In this document: positions 35,910-45,889 of the stretch, piece by piece
Layout of the letters: each line of letters starts with the position of its first letter
How positions within the stretch are numbered: position 1 is the first letter of the stretch
Assembly: GCA_963830455.1 (NCBI GenBank)
Contig: CAWHMT010000002.1
Location: 434,001-498,000, forward strand
Source: 20CM-2-65-7 sp963830455
Lineage (GTDB): Bacteria; Gemmatimonadota; Gemmatimonadetes; Gemmatimonadales; GWC2-71-9
DNA length: 64,000 nt
Reading direction: 5' to 3'
Translations under genes and position numbers: made by a program
The notes under the pieces: model-generated
Told to the model about the DNA's origin: nothing
The model's input: the letters and a program-made list of their open reading frames with translations, nothing else
Databases searched by the model: none

Positions 35910-38900
35910 TCACGACTTCTCAGGCAATGCATAGCTTGCGCCGCGGATCGCGACGAGCAGCGTAGGGACCGCGAACAACGTGATCGGTGTGGACAGGATC
36001 AGCCCGCCAATGACGGCGAGTGCGAGCGGTCGTTGCAGCTCGCTGCCCGCGCCGATGCCCAACGCCAGGGGCAGCAACCCAAACAACGTGCACAACGTGG
36101 TCATGAGGATAGGCCGCAGCCGAACGCGCGCTGCCTCTCGAATAGCGACCTCCAGAGGGATGCCCTCGTCACGCATGCGTAACTTGGTGAAGTCAAGGAG
36201 AATGATGCCGTTCTTCACGATCAACCCGACGAGCAGGATGAGTCCCATGAACGAGGCGACGTTGAGCGCCGTGCCCGTGATCAGGAGCAGGCCCAACGCG
36301 CCGACGAACGAGACGGGCGCCACCAGCAGCACGATCGACGGCTCGACGAACGATTCGAATTGCACGACCATGACCGCGCACACGCTCACTGCCGCGAGCG
36401 CCAGCACGAGCAGCAGCGCGCGGAACGCTTCCTGCTGGCTCTCATATTGTCCGCCCAGCACGACCCGCACGCCCGTGGGCGCTGGATGATCGCGCAGCAC
36501 ACGGCGCACATCGCCCATGATCCCGCCGAGTGATCGCCCGCTGACGTCGGCGGTGAGCGCAATCATCTGCTGCTGATTCTCGCGCTCCAGGCTGATCCGC
36601 GATTGCGTGGGTGAAAACGTGACGAGGCTGCCGAGCGGCGTGACGCGGGCGCCCGCGGCGATGGGCAGCGCGCGCAGTCGCAGCGGATTGTAGCGCACCG
36701 AATCGGGAGCCCGCACCCGGACGCCGACCGGTCGGTCTTCCGCCCGGATTTCGCCCGCGGCCATCCCCAATAGTGCCGCGCTCACGGTACTCCCCACATC
36801 CTCTGGTGTGAGCCCCAGCCGGTCCGCCTCCGCCTGGTTCACGCGCATCATCAGCTCGGGGGACGGCTCGACCACGCCGTTGAACAGGTCCTCGATTCCC
36901 TGGATTCCCTCGAGGTCGGGGGCGAGGCGCTCGGCGTACGATTCGAGCGTATCCAGCCGCTCGCCAAAGAGCTTGATCTCGACGGGCTTGGCCGCGCCCG
37001 CGAGATCGTTGATCACGTCCGACAAGATCTGGACGAATTCGATGTGGAGCCGAGGCACCGCGGTCGTGATCGCGTCGCGCACATCGTCCATGACGGCGAA
37101 GATGTCCCGGGAGCGCCGGCTCGGCGGCACGAGGCGCACGGCAATGTCGCCCGTGTTCTGCAGAGTGGCGAACAGACCCAGCTCGGCACCGGTGCGCCGG
37201 GACGTCGCCGCGATCTCGGGTGTCTCCGCCAGAATGCGTTCCGCGATCTTCACCTCGCGATCGGTCTCCGCCAATGCCGTCCCGCCGGGCGTGAAGTAAT
37301 CGAGCACAAAGGCGCCTTCGTCCATTTCGGGAAGGAAGCCCGTGCCCACCAGGCGCATGAAGACGAGGCCCACGACCACGAGTACCAACGCCGTGACGGC
37401 GACTCGGCGCGGGTGGTGCAGCACGGCGGCGAGCACCCGCTCGTAGCGCGAGCCCAGGGTGTCGAGTGCGCGCTGCGCACGGGCCAACGGCCCGCTTGCC
37501 GTGGCTTCGACCTCGTGCGCGGTCACGAACTGTTCGGCGAGCAGTGGGATGATCGTCAGGGCGAGCACCAGGGAGACCAGCACGGCCACCGTGAGCGTCG
37601 TCGCGAGCGCCGCGAAGAACTGTCCCACGACTCCCTCCAGCAAACCCAGGGGCAGGAACACAACGACGGTGGTCAGCGTCGAGGTCGTGACCGGCCAGAT
37701 CAGCTCTTGCACGGCCTCGCGAATCGCCTGCAGGCGATCGCTCGTGAGACGCAAGTGACGCGCGATGTTTTCGGTGATGACGACGGCATCGTCGATCACG
37801 AGCCCGATCGCGATCGCCATCGCGCCGAGTGTCATGAGATTGAACGTCTGGCCGACCACTTGCATGACGAAGACGGTGATAGCGAGCGTGAGCGGGATGG
37901 AGGCGGCGCTGATCGCGGTAATGCGGCCGTGCCGCAGAAACACGAGCAATACCACGACTGCGAGGGCGGCGCCGATCAACATCGCGTCACGCACCGACCG
38001 CACCGCCTCACGCACGAGCTCGGCTTGGTCGTAAACCGGCTTGAGCGTCACTCCCGGCGGGAGTGTGGGGCCGACCGCCGCCATGATGCGCGCGACGCTG
38101 TCAGTGAGCGCGAGGGTATTCCCGCCGACCTGGCGCGTGACGTTGATCAGCGCCGCGGGCTTGCCGTCTCCCGCGACAATGCGCACGTGATCCTGCGTGC
38201 CGACCTGGACGGTCGCGACGTCCCGCACACGCAGCCCGCCGCGAATCACGACGGCGCCAATGTCGGCGGGGCCGTGGGCTTCCTGATCGGTGACGATGAG
38301 GTATTGGCGGTAATCTTGAGCGACGCGACCGACGGCCTGCACCGTGCTCGCCCGCCGAATAGCGTCCGCCAGCTCGCCGTAGGTCATGCCCTCGGCAGCG
38401 AGCCGGGCAGGATCGGCGATCACCTCGATCTCGCGCACGTCGGAGCCCTGCACATCCACTCGCCCCACGCCCGGCACACGAGAGATCAGCGGTTTGATCT
38501 CATAGCGCGCCAGGTCGTACAGCGTCGCGGGGTCGCCGCCTTCCACGTTGTACGAAAGGATCGGAAACAACGACGGCGTAAGTTGCTCGACCTCGATGGT
38601 CAGGTCCGCGGGGAGCGCGTTCTGGACTTGGCTTACGCGCGCCCGGACCAGCTGCAACGCCTGGTCCATGTTCGTCTCAGGAGCGAACGTGATCGCGATT
38701 TCGCTGGCGCCGCGGATCGAGCGCGATCGGACCCGCGTCACGCCCGGCACAATACTCACCGCCTCCTCGAGCGGGCGCGTGATGCTGAACACCACCTGGC
38801 GCGCGCCCAGCGTCGAGCCTTGAGCGACGATCGTGATGCGCGAGAAGCGCAGCTCTGGGTAGATCGCGGATGGCAACCGCAGGGCGGCCCACGCGCCGGC

Positions 38901-38969
38901 GGCGCTGAGCAGCGCGACCAGGAGATACACCAGGCGCTGCTGGCGACTCAGGATGTCGAAGAGCTTCAC
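35910..38969 (-). CDS. RND-family efflux pump inner-membrane subunit
   Basis: A 1019-residue AcrB/CzcA-class proton antiporter with twelve predicted helices. TM4 carries IDDAVVITENIARHL near 395-410, with the paired Asp of the proton relay. GTGFLPEMDEGAF follows TM7 near 545. This MDEGA signature and the adaptor type suit the heavy-metal (HME/CzcA-like) branch or a general NFD-type pump; eye inspection cannot decide. Start GTG at 38969 overlaps the adaptor stop. It is the last gene of the two-component/efflux unit and faces rho. Confidence 0.95.
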   Translation of the reverse strand: MKLFDILSRQQRLVYLLVALLSAAGAWAALRLPSAIYPELRFSRITIVAQGSTLGARQVVFSITRPLEEAVSIVPGVTRVRSRSIRGASEIAITFAPETNMDQALQLVRARVSQVQNALPADLTIEVEQLTPSLFPILSYNVEGGDPATLYDLARYEIKPLISRVPGVGRVDVQGSDVREIEVIADPARLAAEGMTYGELADAIRRASTVQAVGRVAQDYRQYLIVTDQEAHGPADIGAVVIRGGLRVRDVATVQVGTQDHVRIVAGDGKPAALINVTRQVGGNTLALTDSVARIMAAVGPTLPPGVTLKPVYDQAELVREAVRSVRDAMLIGAALAVVVLLVFLRHGRITAISAASIPLTLAITVFVMQVVGQTFNLMTLGAMAIAIGLVIDDAVVITENIARHLRLTSDRLQAIREAVQELIWPVTTSTLTTVVVFLPLGLLEGVVGQFFAALATTLTVAVLVSLVLALTIIPLLAEQFVTAHEVEATASGPLARAQRALDTLGSRYERVLAAVLHHPRRVAVTALVLVVVGLVFMRLVGTGFLPEMDEGAFVLDYFTPGGTALAETDREVKIAERILAETPEIAATSRRTGAELGLFATLQNTGDIAVRLVPPSRRSRDIFAVMDDVRDAITTAVPRLHIEFVQILSDVINDLAGAAKPVEIKLFGERLDTLESYAERLAPDLEGIQGIEDLFNGVVEPSPELMMRVNQAEADRLGLTPEDVGSTVSAALLGMAAGEIRAEDRPVGVRVRAPDSVRYNPLRLRALPIAAGARVTPLGSLVTFSPTQSRISLERENQQQMIALTADVSGRSLGGIMGDVRRVLRDHPAPTGVRVVLGGQYESQQEAFRALLLVLALAAVSVCAVMVVQFESFVEPSIVLLVAPVSFVGALGLLLITGTALNVASFMGLILLVGLIVKNGIILLDFTKLRMRDEGIPLEVAIREAARVRLRPILMTTLCTLFGLLPLALGIGAGSELQRPLALAVIGGLILSTPITLFAVPTLLVAIRGASYALPEKS

Positions 38970-40021
38970 CGCCGCGCGCCGCCGATTCTCACACTGTCCT
39001 GCATGCCGTAGGCGCCGGTCGTGACGACCGTCTCACCCGCCGCAACACCCGAAAGAATCTCGACGAGCGATTCGGTCCGCCCGCCGACCGTAACGGCTCG
39101 CGAACGGGCGATGCCCCCCGAATCCACGACGTAGACCCGGTATCCGTCTCCCACGGGGACCAGCGCGTCCACCGGAATCACCACCGCCCTGGGGTTGAGG
39201 CCCGTGACGATGCGACCGAATACCGATTCGCCGATCCGCAGCGCCCTCGCCGGGGCGGTCAAGCGTGCTCGCACCGCGACTGCGCGCGACGCGGGGTCCA
39301 CCGCAGCACCGATGCTCGTCACCACGCCCGGGCCGAGCGCCTCGCCCCCCGTTCCTTCGCCACTGGTCACGGTCACTGTGTCGCCGCTGTGGATGCGCCC
39401 GGCTTCGGTGGCCGAGACATTGAAAACGATGTCCAACGCCAGCAGGTCTGCGACCTCGACCAGTGTCTCGTTCGCATCTACCGACGCGCCCATCACCGCG
39501 CTCATCCGCGTGACGACGCCGCCGAGCGGGGCGCGCAGGGTCGCGAGCTGCTGGGCGCGGCGCGCGGTGATGGCCGCCGCCTGCGCCGCCGCGAGATCCG
39601 CGGCTGCCTGGCCGCTGTCCTTTTGGGCCAGCACGCCCGCCTGGACGAGCCGCACCGCTCTCGCATAGGCACGCTCCGCGTTTGACAGCGCGGCCGCGGC
39701 GCTTTGCGCGGCGGCGTCGAACGGGTCATGCTCGAATTCGATCAACGCATCGCCCTTGGCGACTCGCTGCCCGGCCACCACGAAGATGTGCGCGACGCGC
39801 GTCTGACCCGGCGGGGCGAGCGCGGCGTAGCGGTCCGGGCGGGGCATCACGGTGCCGATTGCATTCAGCTCGTGGGGGAACGGTTGAACGGTCGCCACGC
39901 TGGTGGAAACGCCGAGTACTCCAGGCTCGCGAGATGCGTCCTCCCCGTCACGCGGTGCTCCGCCTCCGCATGCGACGCCGATGCCGGCCAGCGCGATGTT
40001 CACCCACGCGCGCCCGTTCAT
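38966..40021 (-). CDS. RND efflux periplasmic adaptor (membrane-fusion) lipoprotein
   Basis: A 351-residue adaptor. It has a lipobox-like GVACGG near 18, first lipoyl half near PGQTRVAHIFVVAGQRVAKGDALIEF (about 70-95), Ala-rich helical hairpin (about 105-150), second lipoyl half LRAPLGGVVTRMS near 158, then a beta-barrel and a membrane-proximal domain. The ATG at 40021 overlaps the TolC-like stop (ATGA). It links the RND pump with the outer-membrane channel. Confidence 0.93.
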   Translation of the reverse strand: MNGRAWVNIALAGIGVACGGGAPRDGEDASREPGVLGVSTSVATVQPFPHELNAIGTVMPRPDRYAALAPPGQTRVAHIFVVAGQRVAKGDALIEFEHDPFDAAAQSAAAALSNAERAYARAVRLVQAGVLAQKDSGQAAADLAAAQAAAITARRAQQLATLRAPLGGVVTRMSAVMGASVDANETLVEVADLLALDIVFNVSATEAGRIHSGDTVTVTSGEGTGGEALGPGVVTSIGAAVDPASRAVAVRARLTAPARALRIGESVFGRIVTGLNPRAVVIPVDALVPVGDGYRVYVVDSGGIARSRAVTVGGRTESLVEILSGVAAGETVVTTGAYGMQDSVRIGGARR

Positions 40022-41211
40022 AGCTCGTCCGGTGGCACTGTGAGCAGTCGCAAGGCGCGCGCAGCCGCGTCCGCGGTGGCGAGATCGTCGATGTAGCGCG
40101 CGAGAATCTCGCGGGCATTGCGTTGCGCCTCGAGCACGTTCGCCAACGGGACGGCGCCTTCGCTGTACGCCTGGAGCGACATGACCGCGACGCGGTTGGC
40201 GCTCTCGACGAGCCCCGCGGCGCGTCGCAGTCGATCACGCGCTGCCGCCAGGTTGCGCCGCGCTCGCGCGACGGCCGCATCGGCCTCCCGGCGCGTCAGG
40301 TCGAGCTCGGCAAGGGCCCGATCGCGCTCGGCAGTCGCCCGTAGCACGTCGCCCCCGCCGAAGTTGAACAGCGGGAAAGGGAAGGAGAATCCGATAACGG
40401 GCAACAGCTGATGCGACGTCGGGCTCGCCGGGTCGCCGGTATCGAAGCCGAACTGAACGCTCGGTGCGAAGCGGCTCCGGCTCGTGAATGCCAACGATCG
40501 CTCCGCTGAGCGCAGCGAGGCCTCGGCCGCGGCGATGGGGAGCAACACTTGGCCCTCCGTCGGTGCGCTGTCGGGTGGTGGAACCAGCGAATCAACGAGC
40601 ACGATCGCCGGCTGGTCTCCGGTCAGGCCCATCTGCAATTGCAGTGACACCAGCTTCTCGAGTGCGGCCAGCGAATCATCCGCGGCCGCGTTCGCCAGCT
40701 GACCGGCATTCACGGCCGCGAGTCGGACGTCGAGCTCGCTGACATCACCTACGTCCCGCCGCAGCTCGGCGATCCGCAGCAGGCTGTCGGCATCGAGGGC
40801 CGTGCGCCGGGATAGGCGGGCCAGTTGCGCCGCGGCGAGGCCGCGGGTGTAGCTCGTGTCCACGTCGAACCGGATTGCAGCGCGCTCGAACGCGAACCGA
40901 TAGCGCCCCGCATCGCGCGCCGCTTCCGCCGCACCGATGCGGGAGCTCCGCAGCCATGGCAGATCCAGCGGCAATTCGCCGACCGCATGGTAGTTGGGCG
41001 GGTCCTTGGTGTAGCTGCCCGAGACCGTCGGATTGGGGAAGGCACGCGCCGCCCGTGCCGCGCCAAGCGCCGCCGTCGTGTCGGCCCGGCCGAGCGCAAC
41101 GCGCGCACCGCGCGCGAGGGCGGCGGCGATTGCGTCCGCGCGCGTCACGGGCTGCTGCGCGACGAGCGCCGCGGGCAACAGGACGCCGGCGAGCATCAGG
41201 GTGAGACGCAT
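40018..41211 (-). CDS. TolC-like outer-membrane efflux channel protein
   Basis: A 397-residue OEP-family protein. Signal peptide from the ATG at 41211 (RLTLMLAGVLLPAALVAQ); a GTG at 41232 would add seven polar residues before it. Two long helical repeats (about 45-210 and 235-390) rich in Ala/Arg/Leu give the alpha-barrel, with NPTVSGSYTKDPPN near 62 and SFPFPLFNFGG near 283 as typical strand entries. It is first of the three pump genes, 38 bp after the histidine kinase. Confidence 0.9.
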   Translation of the reverse strand: MRLTLMLAGVLLPAALVAQQPVTRADAIAAALARGARVALGRADTTAALGAARAARAFPNPTVSGSYTKDPPNYHAVGELPLDLPWLRSSRIGAAEAARDAGRYRFAFERAAIRFDVDTSYTRGLAAAQLARLSRRTALDADSLLRIAELRRDVGDVSELDVRLAAVNAGQLANAAADDSLAALEKLVSLQLQMGLTGDQPAIVLVDSLVPPPDSAPTEGQVLLPIAAAEASLRSAERSLAFTSRSRFAPSVQFGFDTGDPASPTSHQLLPVIGFSFPFPLFNFGGGDVLRATAERDRALAELDLTRREADAAVARARRNLAAARDRLRRAAGLVESANRVAVMSLQAYSEGAVPLANVLEAQRNAREILARYIDDLATADAAARALRLLTVPPDEL

Positions 41212-41249
41212 GTTGGCGGAAAAACTAGACACTGAACCTTACAACAGCC

Positions 41250-42497
41250 TTACACGACAGGGAAATCGATCTGCACCCGCGTCCCCGCCTCCGTGGAGGC
41301 GAACTCGATGCGGGCCCCATGCAGCTCGCCGATCCAGCGAGCAATCGCCAAGCCGAGCCCGGCGCCATCGGCATGGCGGCGGGCGGGCTCCCCGCGGTAG
41401 AACCGCTCGAAGATCCGAGGCAGCTGCTCCGGCGGAATGCCGATCCCCGAATCGGACACGATCACGGAGCATCGCCCGTCGGCAGCCGTGACGTCCAGGC
41501 GGACATGTCCGCCCTGCGGCGTGTACTTGATCGCGTTATCGAGCACGATCAGGACGAGGCGGCGCAGCAGCGCGGGGTCGCCCGCGATGCGCGCTTCCTC
41601 GAACGATCCGACTTCGAGCCCGATCCCTTTACGGTCGGCCAAGGCCCGCGCGGCTTCAACGGCCTGCGCCGCTACGTCATCCAGATACAGCGCTTCCCGA
41701 GCGACGGGCAGCTCGCCTGCGTCGGCGCGGGCCAGGGTCAGCAGATCGGCGACGATGCTGCCGAGCCGGTCCGCCTCCCGCTCGATCGCGCGGAATGCCG
41801 TTGCGTCGCCCTCGGGATCGCGCGGCTTGGCCAGCGACAACTCCGTCCGGGCGCGCAGGACGGAGATCGGCGTCCGCAGCTCGTGGGCCGCGTCCGCCAT
41901 GAACCGGCGCATCTGTTCCATCGAGCGCTCGACCGGCACCGTCGATTCACGCGCCAGCAAGAAGCCGCCGACGGCGACCAGCACGAGTGCCGCGAGCGCT
42001 GCTGCGCCGAAGATCCCGATCAGCGACGCATACTGTTCCCGGATATTTGGGCGCGCGGCGACGGCGACGGCGACGTAGGTGGTGCCGGACCGGCCGGTGA
42101 ACCGCTCACCATGCAATCGCAGTTCATGCTCCTGCGCGGTCTTGTGCTGTACGTTGGCGACACCCGTTGCCGCGGCGGTACGCGCCGCGTCTACGATCCA
42201 GACATCCGCCTGAGACGGTGTGATGGCACGGCCGTCGGCTTCGAAGAGGTAGAGCTCGCGGTCGGGGATGTGGAGCTCCTCCACAGCATCTGCTGCGACG
42301 CCGGCGGCGCGCTCGACTTCCAGGTCGTGTGTCGCGCGCACGATCGCCGCCGTCGCGGAGACCAGCGAGGCGTCGATGCGTCGCGAGACCTGCGTGCCGA
42401 TCGCCAAGAACAACCCGGCGCCGAGGAGCAGCAGGATGACCGCGAACGTCGCGGCGTACCAGAGCGTCAGCCGCACCCGCAACCGCCGCAACGTCAT
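41250..42497 (-). CDS. Two-component sensor histidine kinase
   Basis: A 415-residue HK. TM1 is at about 12-34, the periplasmic sensor at about 35-155 and TM2 at about 158-180. The phosphorylated His is in DAAHELRTPIS near 214, the N-box in DNAIKYTP near 323, G1 DSGIGIP near 352 and G2 in AGLGLAI near 385. It belongs to the OmpR-partner class related to CusS/CzcS-type sensors. The ATG at 42497 overlaps the response-regulator stop. With the pump genes directly downstream, it probably senses a toxic metal or compound in the periplasm. Confidence 0.94.
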   Translation of the reverse strand: MTLRRLRVRLTLWYAATFAVILLLLGAGLFLAIGTQVSRRIDASLVSATAAIVRATHDLEVERAAGVAADAVEELHIPDRELYLFEADGRAITPSQADVWIVDAARTAAATGVANVQHKTAQEHELRLHGERFTGRSGTTYVAVAVAARPNIREQYASLIGIFGAAALAALVLVAVGGFLLARESTVPVERSMEQMRRFMADAAHELRTPISVLRARTELSLAKPRDPEGDATAFRAIEREADRLGSIVADLLTLARADAGELPVAREALYLDDVAAQAVEAARALADRKGIGLEVGSFEEARIAGDPALLRRLVLIVLDNAIKYTPQGGHVRLDVTAADGRCSVIVSDSGIGIPPEQLPRIFERFYRGEPARRHADGAGLGLAIARWIGELHGARIEFASTEAGTRVQIDFPVV

Positions 42498-43171
42498 GGC
42501 GAACGGCCGAAGCGGTAGCCCGCGCCGCGTACCGTGCGGATCAGCTTCGGCTCGAACCCGTCATCGATCTTGCTGCGCAGCCGGCGTACCAGCACGTCGA
42601 GCACGTTGGCGAACGGATCGTGATTGTTGTCCCACACGTGCGCGGTGATCGTAGAGCGATCCACCACCTGATCCTGGTGCCGGAGTAGCAGCTCGAGCAG
42701 CGCGAATTCCTTCGCCGTCAGAGTGATTGTACGGCCGGCGCGGCGGACTGCCCGCGAGGCATGATCCACCTCGAGATCCGCGACCCGGGATACCGCCGGC
42801 GTGAGCGCGAGCGCGCGGCGGCGGGTCAGCGCCTGCAGCCGCGCTACGAGCTCGCGAAATGCGAACGGCTTGGTGAGGTAATCGTCGGCGCCGACCGCGA
42901 GTCCCCGGACGCGATCGTCTACGGCGTCGAGCGCCGTCAGCATGAGCACGGGGACGCCGACCTTGTGGCGCCGCAGGTCGGCGCAGAGCTCGAAGCCGCT
43001 ACCGCCCGGCAGGCGAACGTCGAGGATCACAACGTCGTAATCGCCCACCAGCGCCTGCTCGCGGCCCTCGGCAAACCCCGCTGCCACGGTAGGGTCGATG
43101 CGGTGCTCGCGCAGGCCATCGCGCAGCAAGCCCGCCAGCTCGGGATCGTCTTCTACGATGAGCACCCGCAC
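42494..43171 (-). CDS. OmpR-family response regulator
   Basis: A 225-residue regulator. The receiver (1-120) has acidic pair EDD at 7-9, phospho-Asp in VVILDVRLPG near 51, Thr in LMLTALD and Lys in DDYLTKPF near 103. The winged-helix domain (about 130-225) contains LTAKEFALLELLLRH and the C-terminal RTVRGAGYRF. The GTG at 43171 gives the usual length. It is the first gene of the RR-HK-pump unit and probably activates it. Confidence 0.95.
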   Translation of the reverse strand: MRVLIVEDDPELAGLLRDGLREHRIDPTVAAGFAEGREQALVGDYDVVILDVRLPGGSGFELCADLRRHKVGVPVLMLTALDAVDDRVRGLAVGADDYLTKPFAFRELVARLQALTRRRALALTPAVSRVADLEVDHASRAVRRAGRTITLTAKEFALLELLLRHQDQVVDRSTITAHVWDNNHDPFANVLDVLVRRLRSKIDDGFEPKLIRTVRGAGYRFGRSP

Positions 43172-43230
43172 AAAATGAGGATCGTCAGCCCGTGACGAAC
43201 GCGCCAGAGGCAGGGTGGTAGGGTAGTGGG

Positions 43231-44295
43231 TTGAGTAGTATTCACCACACCCTGGAGACCCCATGCCTCGCTCAATCGGATTGTATTCGTCGCCTGCTCG
43301 CGTTACCCGCGCTGCGGCGCTCATCCAATCGCAGCAGCCGTCCGTACCACGTCGTTGGCCGTATCTCGCTCGCGGGCGAAGGCGGCTGGGACTATCTCAC
43401 GGTGGACACCGCCGCGCATCGTCTGTACGTGTCGCGCGGGACGCACGTCGCGGTGATCGATCTCGATCGTGATTCGGTGATCGGAGATATTGCCAACACG
43501 AACGGCGTGCACGGGATCGCCCTCGTGCGAGATGTGAATCGCGGCTTTACGAGCAATGGCCGCGACACGACGGTGACGATCTTCGATCTCAAGACGCTCG
43601 CGCCGGTTTCGGTCCTGAAGGTCACGGGCGCCAATCCCGACGCGATCATCTATGAGCCCGTCACGCGCCGTGTCTTCACCTTCAACGGCCGGGGTGCGAA
43701 TGCGACCGCGATCGACCCGCGGAGCGGGACGGTCGTCGGCACGCTGGATCTGGGTGGCAAGCCCGAAAACGCGGTGTCGGACGGCCGCGGACAGATGTTC
43801 GTCAACATCGAAGACAAGAACGAGCTTGTCGCGTTCGATCCGAAAACGCTGGCGGTCCAGGCGCGGTGGTCGCTCGCGCCTTGCGAGGAGCCGTCGGGCC
43901 TGGCGATGGACCGCCGCGCCCGCCGGCTGTTTTCCGTCTGCTCGAACGGTCTGATGGCGGTGGTGGATCCCGACAAGGGCCGAGTCGTGACGACGCTCCC
44001 GATCGGCAACGGTACCGATGGTGCCGCATTTGATCCGGCCACGGGCCTGGCGGTCAGCTCGAACGGTGAAGGGACGATGACGTTCGTGCACGAGGAGTCG
44101 CCCGACAGTTTCCGGGTCGTGGCGACCGTGCCGACGCAGCGTGGCGGCCGCACCATCGCCTTGGATGAGCGCACGCATAGGTTGTACACCGTCGCGGCTC
44201 AGTACGGCGAGTCACCCGCGCCGACGCCTGACCGTCCCAACCCCCGACCTCCTGTTATTCCGGGGTCGGTGGTTGTCGTGATTCTGTCTCGCTAA
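43231..44295 (+). CDS. YncE-like beta-propeller protein, N-terminus apparently frameshifted
   Basis: From about residue 39 (YHVVGRISLAGEGGWDYL) to the end this is a seven-bladed YVTN/YncE-type propeller with repeated V-x-G-T-D/N-L-type turns, usually exported. The N-terminal 38 codons of this frame look wrong: there is no signal peptide and the start is a TTG without a ribosome site. A good GGAG followed by ATG lies at 43263 but in a different frame (which then reads to 43472). Pieces of a credible signal peptide can be seen in alternating frames (RRLLALPAL in one, ALIQSQQPS in the next). Either small indels have damaged the gene or the sequence has errors here. Confidence 0.75.
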   Translation: MSSIHHTLETPCLAQSDCIRRLLALPALRRSSNRSSRPYHVVGRISLAGEGGWDYLTVDTAAHRLYVSRGTHVAVIDLDRDSVIGDIANTNGVHGIALVRDVNRGFTSNGRDTTVTIFDLKTLAPVSVLKVTGANPDAIIYEPVTRRVFTFNGRGANATAIDPRSGTVVGTLDLGGKPENAVSDGRGQMFVNIEDKNELVAFDPKTLAVQARWSLAPCEEPSGLAMDRRARRLFSVCSNGLMAVVDPDKGRVVTTLPIGNGTDGAAFDPATGLAVSSNGEGTMTFVHEESPDSFRVVATVPTQRGGRTIALDERTHRLYTVAAQYGESPAPTPDRPNPRPPVIPGSVVVVILSR

Positions 44296-44301
44296 CCCCG
44301 G

Positions 44302-45798
44302 TCAGTTCGCGCTGACGATGCGCTTGTAACTGTCGGGGTTCCACTTGGGCCGCGCGGGCGTGTTGGCGACCTCGAGGCCCAAATAGAAAATCAGCTGCGC
44401 GATCCGCGCCTCTTTCTCGGCGTCGATCATGTCGGGTGAGTCCCCGGGCCGATGGTAATCCACGTGCGTGCCGTTGAAGAAGAACAGGATCGGCACACCC
44501 TTCTTGGCGAAGTTGTAGTGATCGGAGCGGAAGTAGAAGTTCTCCTGCGGCCAGATGTCGTCGATCGGCTTCATGTTCAGCTCCGGATGATCGGCGGCGA
44601 CGCGGTTCAGCGTCGCGCCGAGATCCGAATGCTCCTTGCCGATCGCAACGATCGTGTCGCGCCAGTTCCGGCCGACCATATCGATGTTGAGGTTGGCGAC
44701 CACGTTCGCGAGCGGCACGGTCGGGTGATCGGCGAAGTACTCGCTGCCCCAGAGACCCTTTTCTTCACCGCTGACATTGAGGAATACGATCGACCGCTTG
44801 GGCCGGGGTGTCAGTCGCGCGAACGCCTCGGCGATCTCGACGACCGCGACGGTTCCTGACCCGTCGTCATCAGCGCCATTGCAAATCGAGTCGGCGCCCT
44901 GGGCCCGGCAGCCGCCAGAACCTTTGGGACCCGCGACGCCCACGTGATCCATGTGCGCGCTGAACACGACGTACTCGTCTTTGAGCTTGGGATCGCTGCC
45001 GGGCAGAATCGCTACGACATTGGGCGCCGACCGCCGCTCGAGCACGCGCACGCGGGCGTGCACGTGCAGTTGCGCGCCACTCAGGGTGGTCACCTGAAAC
45101 GCCTGCGCTGACTGGGCCGCGGAGAGGTCGCCGCCGAGCCGCGCGATGATCGGCTGCAGCACGGCGCCGCGCACGGCCAGGACCAACGGTCCGCCCGACT
45201 TGAGGCTCGGATCCCGCAGCTGCGGCCGCGCGACACGATTGATGAGTTGTGTCCAGATCGAATCAGGCGCCATCGAAGGCACGATGATGCCCGCAGGCTT
45301 CCATCCCAGGACCCGCTCGCGTTCGCCGCGGTTTCTGGGGCCTGACGCCAGAATCACCATTTTGCCGGCCACCACCGTTGTGTCACCGCTCATGGACCCA
45401 CTCAGTGGCCCGGACAGGAGTACCAATTCGCCCGCGTAGTCTCTACTCTCGAACACGTTGCCCGAGAACAGAGCGTCCGATCCGTATGTGAGTGTCGTGT
45501 CGACCCGGCCGTGGATCATGATCGCGGCGCTGTCTCCCACGATCTGAACCCGGTCGAGCGAATAGCGCTGCAGGTAATCACTGCCGTCACCCGCAGGCCG
45601 CAATCCCAGCCGCTTGTACTCGCCGGCGAGATACGCCGCCACTTCGTCGAGCTCGGGACTCGGCGTGTCGCGACCGCGCATCGAATCGTCCGCGATGATG
45701 CCGATGCGGCGGCGAACATCAGCTTCGGAAATGGATTGCGCGGCCTGTTGAACGGAGGCCGGAGTTTGGACCGTCAGCAACAGCAGCAAACCGAGCAC
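44302..45798 (-). CDS. M28-family metallopeptidase (aminopeptidase type), exported
   Basis: A 498-residue protein with a signal peptide (LGLLLLLTV, ending near 25) and a PA-domain-like insert (about 120-260). The two-zinc site is intact: His/Asp in SAHMDHVG near 283, bridging Asp in NGADDDGSG near 311, catalytic Glu pair in SGEEKGLWGS near 346, Asp in NIDMVGR near 373 and His in VDYHRPGDS near 446. It cleaves peptides or amino-acyl groups in the periplasm or outside. Start GTG at 45798. It is convergent with the propeller gene, 6 bp apart. Confidence 0.93.
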   Translation of the reverse strand: MLGLLLLLTVQTPASVQQAAQSISEADVRRRIGIIADDSMRGRDTPSPELDEVAAYLAGEYKRLGLRPAGDGSDYLQRYSLDRVQIVGDSAAIMIHGRVDTTLTYGSDALFSGNVFESRDYAGELVLLSGPLSGSMSGDTTVVAGKMVILASGPRNRGERERVLGWKPAGIIVPSMAPDSIWTQLINRVARPQLRDPSLKSGGPLVLAVRGAVLQPIIARLGGDLSAAQSAQAFQVTTLSGAQLHVHARVRVLERRSAPNVVAILPGSDPKLKDEYVVFSAHMDHVGVAGPKGSGGCRAQGADSICNGADDDGSGTVAVVEIAEAFARLTPRPKRSIVFLNVSGEEKGLWGSEYFADHPTVPLANVVANLNIDMVGRNWRDTIVAIGKEHSDLGATLNRVAADHPELNMKPIDDIWPQENFYFRSDHYNFAKKGVPILFFFNGTHVDYHRPGDSPDMIDAEKEARIAQLIFYLGLEVANTPARPKWNPDSYKRIVSAN

Positions 45799-45836
45799 GA
45801 GTGCCTCGAGAGCGGGAAATGGGAACGGAAAGCTAA

Positions 45837-45870
45837 CGCGCCCAACCGCATGCGACTACGATTGGGCGCG
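45837..45870 (-). terminator. Hairpin terminator between the DUF4384-like and M28 genes
   Basis: Perfect 9-bp arms CGCGCCCAA and TTGGGCGCG surround a 16-base loop, about 20 bp after the stop of the DUF4384-like gene on the minus strand. Only a short mixed T-stretch follows, so it may work with Rho. Confidence 0.65.
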
Positions 45871-45889
45871 TCAGGTTTCAGTCTGAACG

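Noticed and set aside
44239..44274. 11-bp inverted repeat near the end of the propeller gene as a terminator
   Set aside because: It lies inside the coding region before the stop codon and has no T-run; the convergent M28 gene begins to end 6 bp after the stop.
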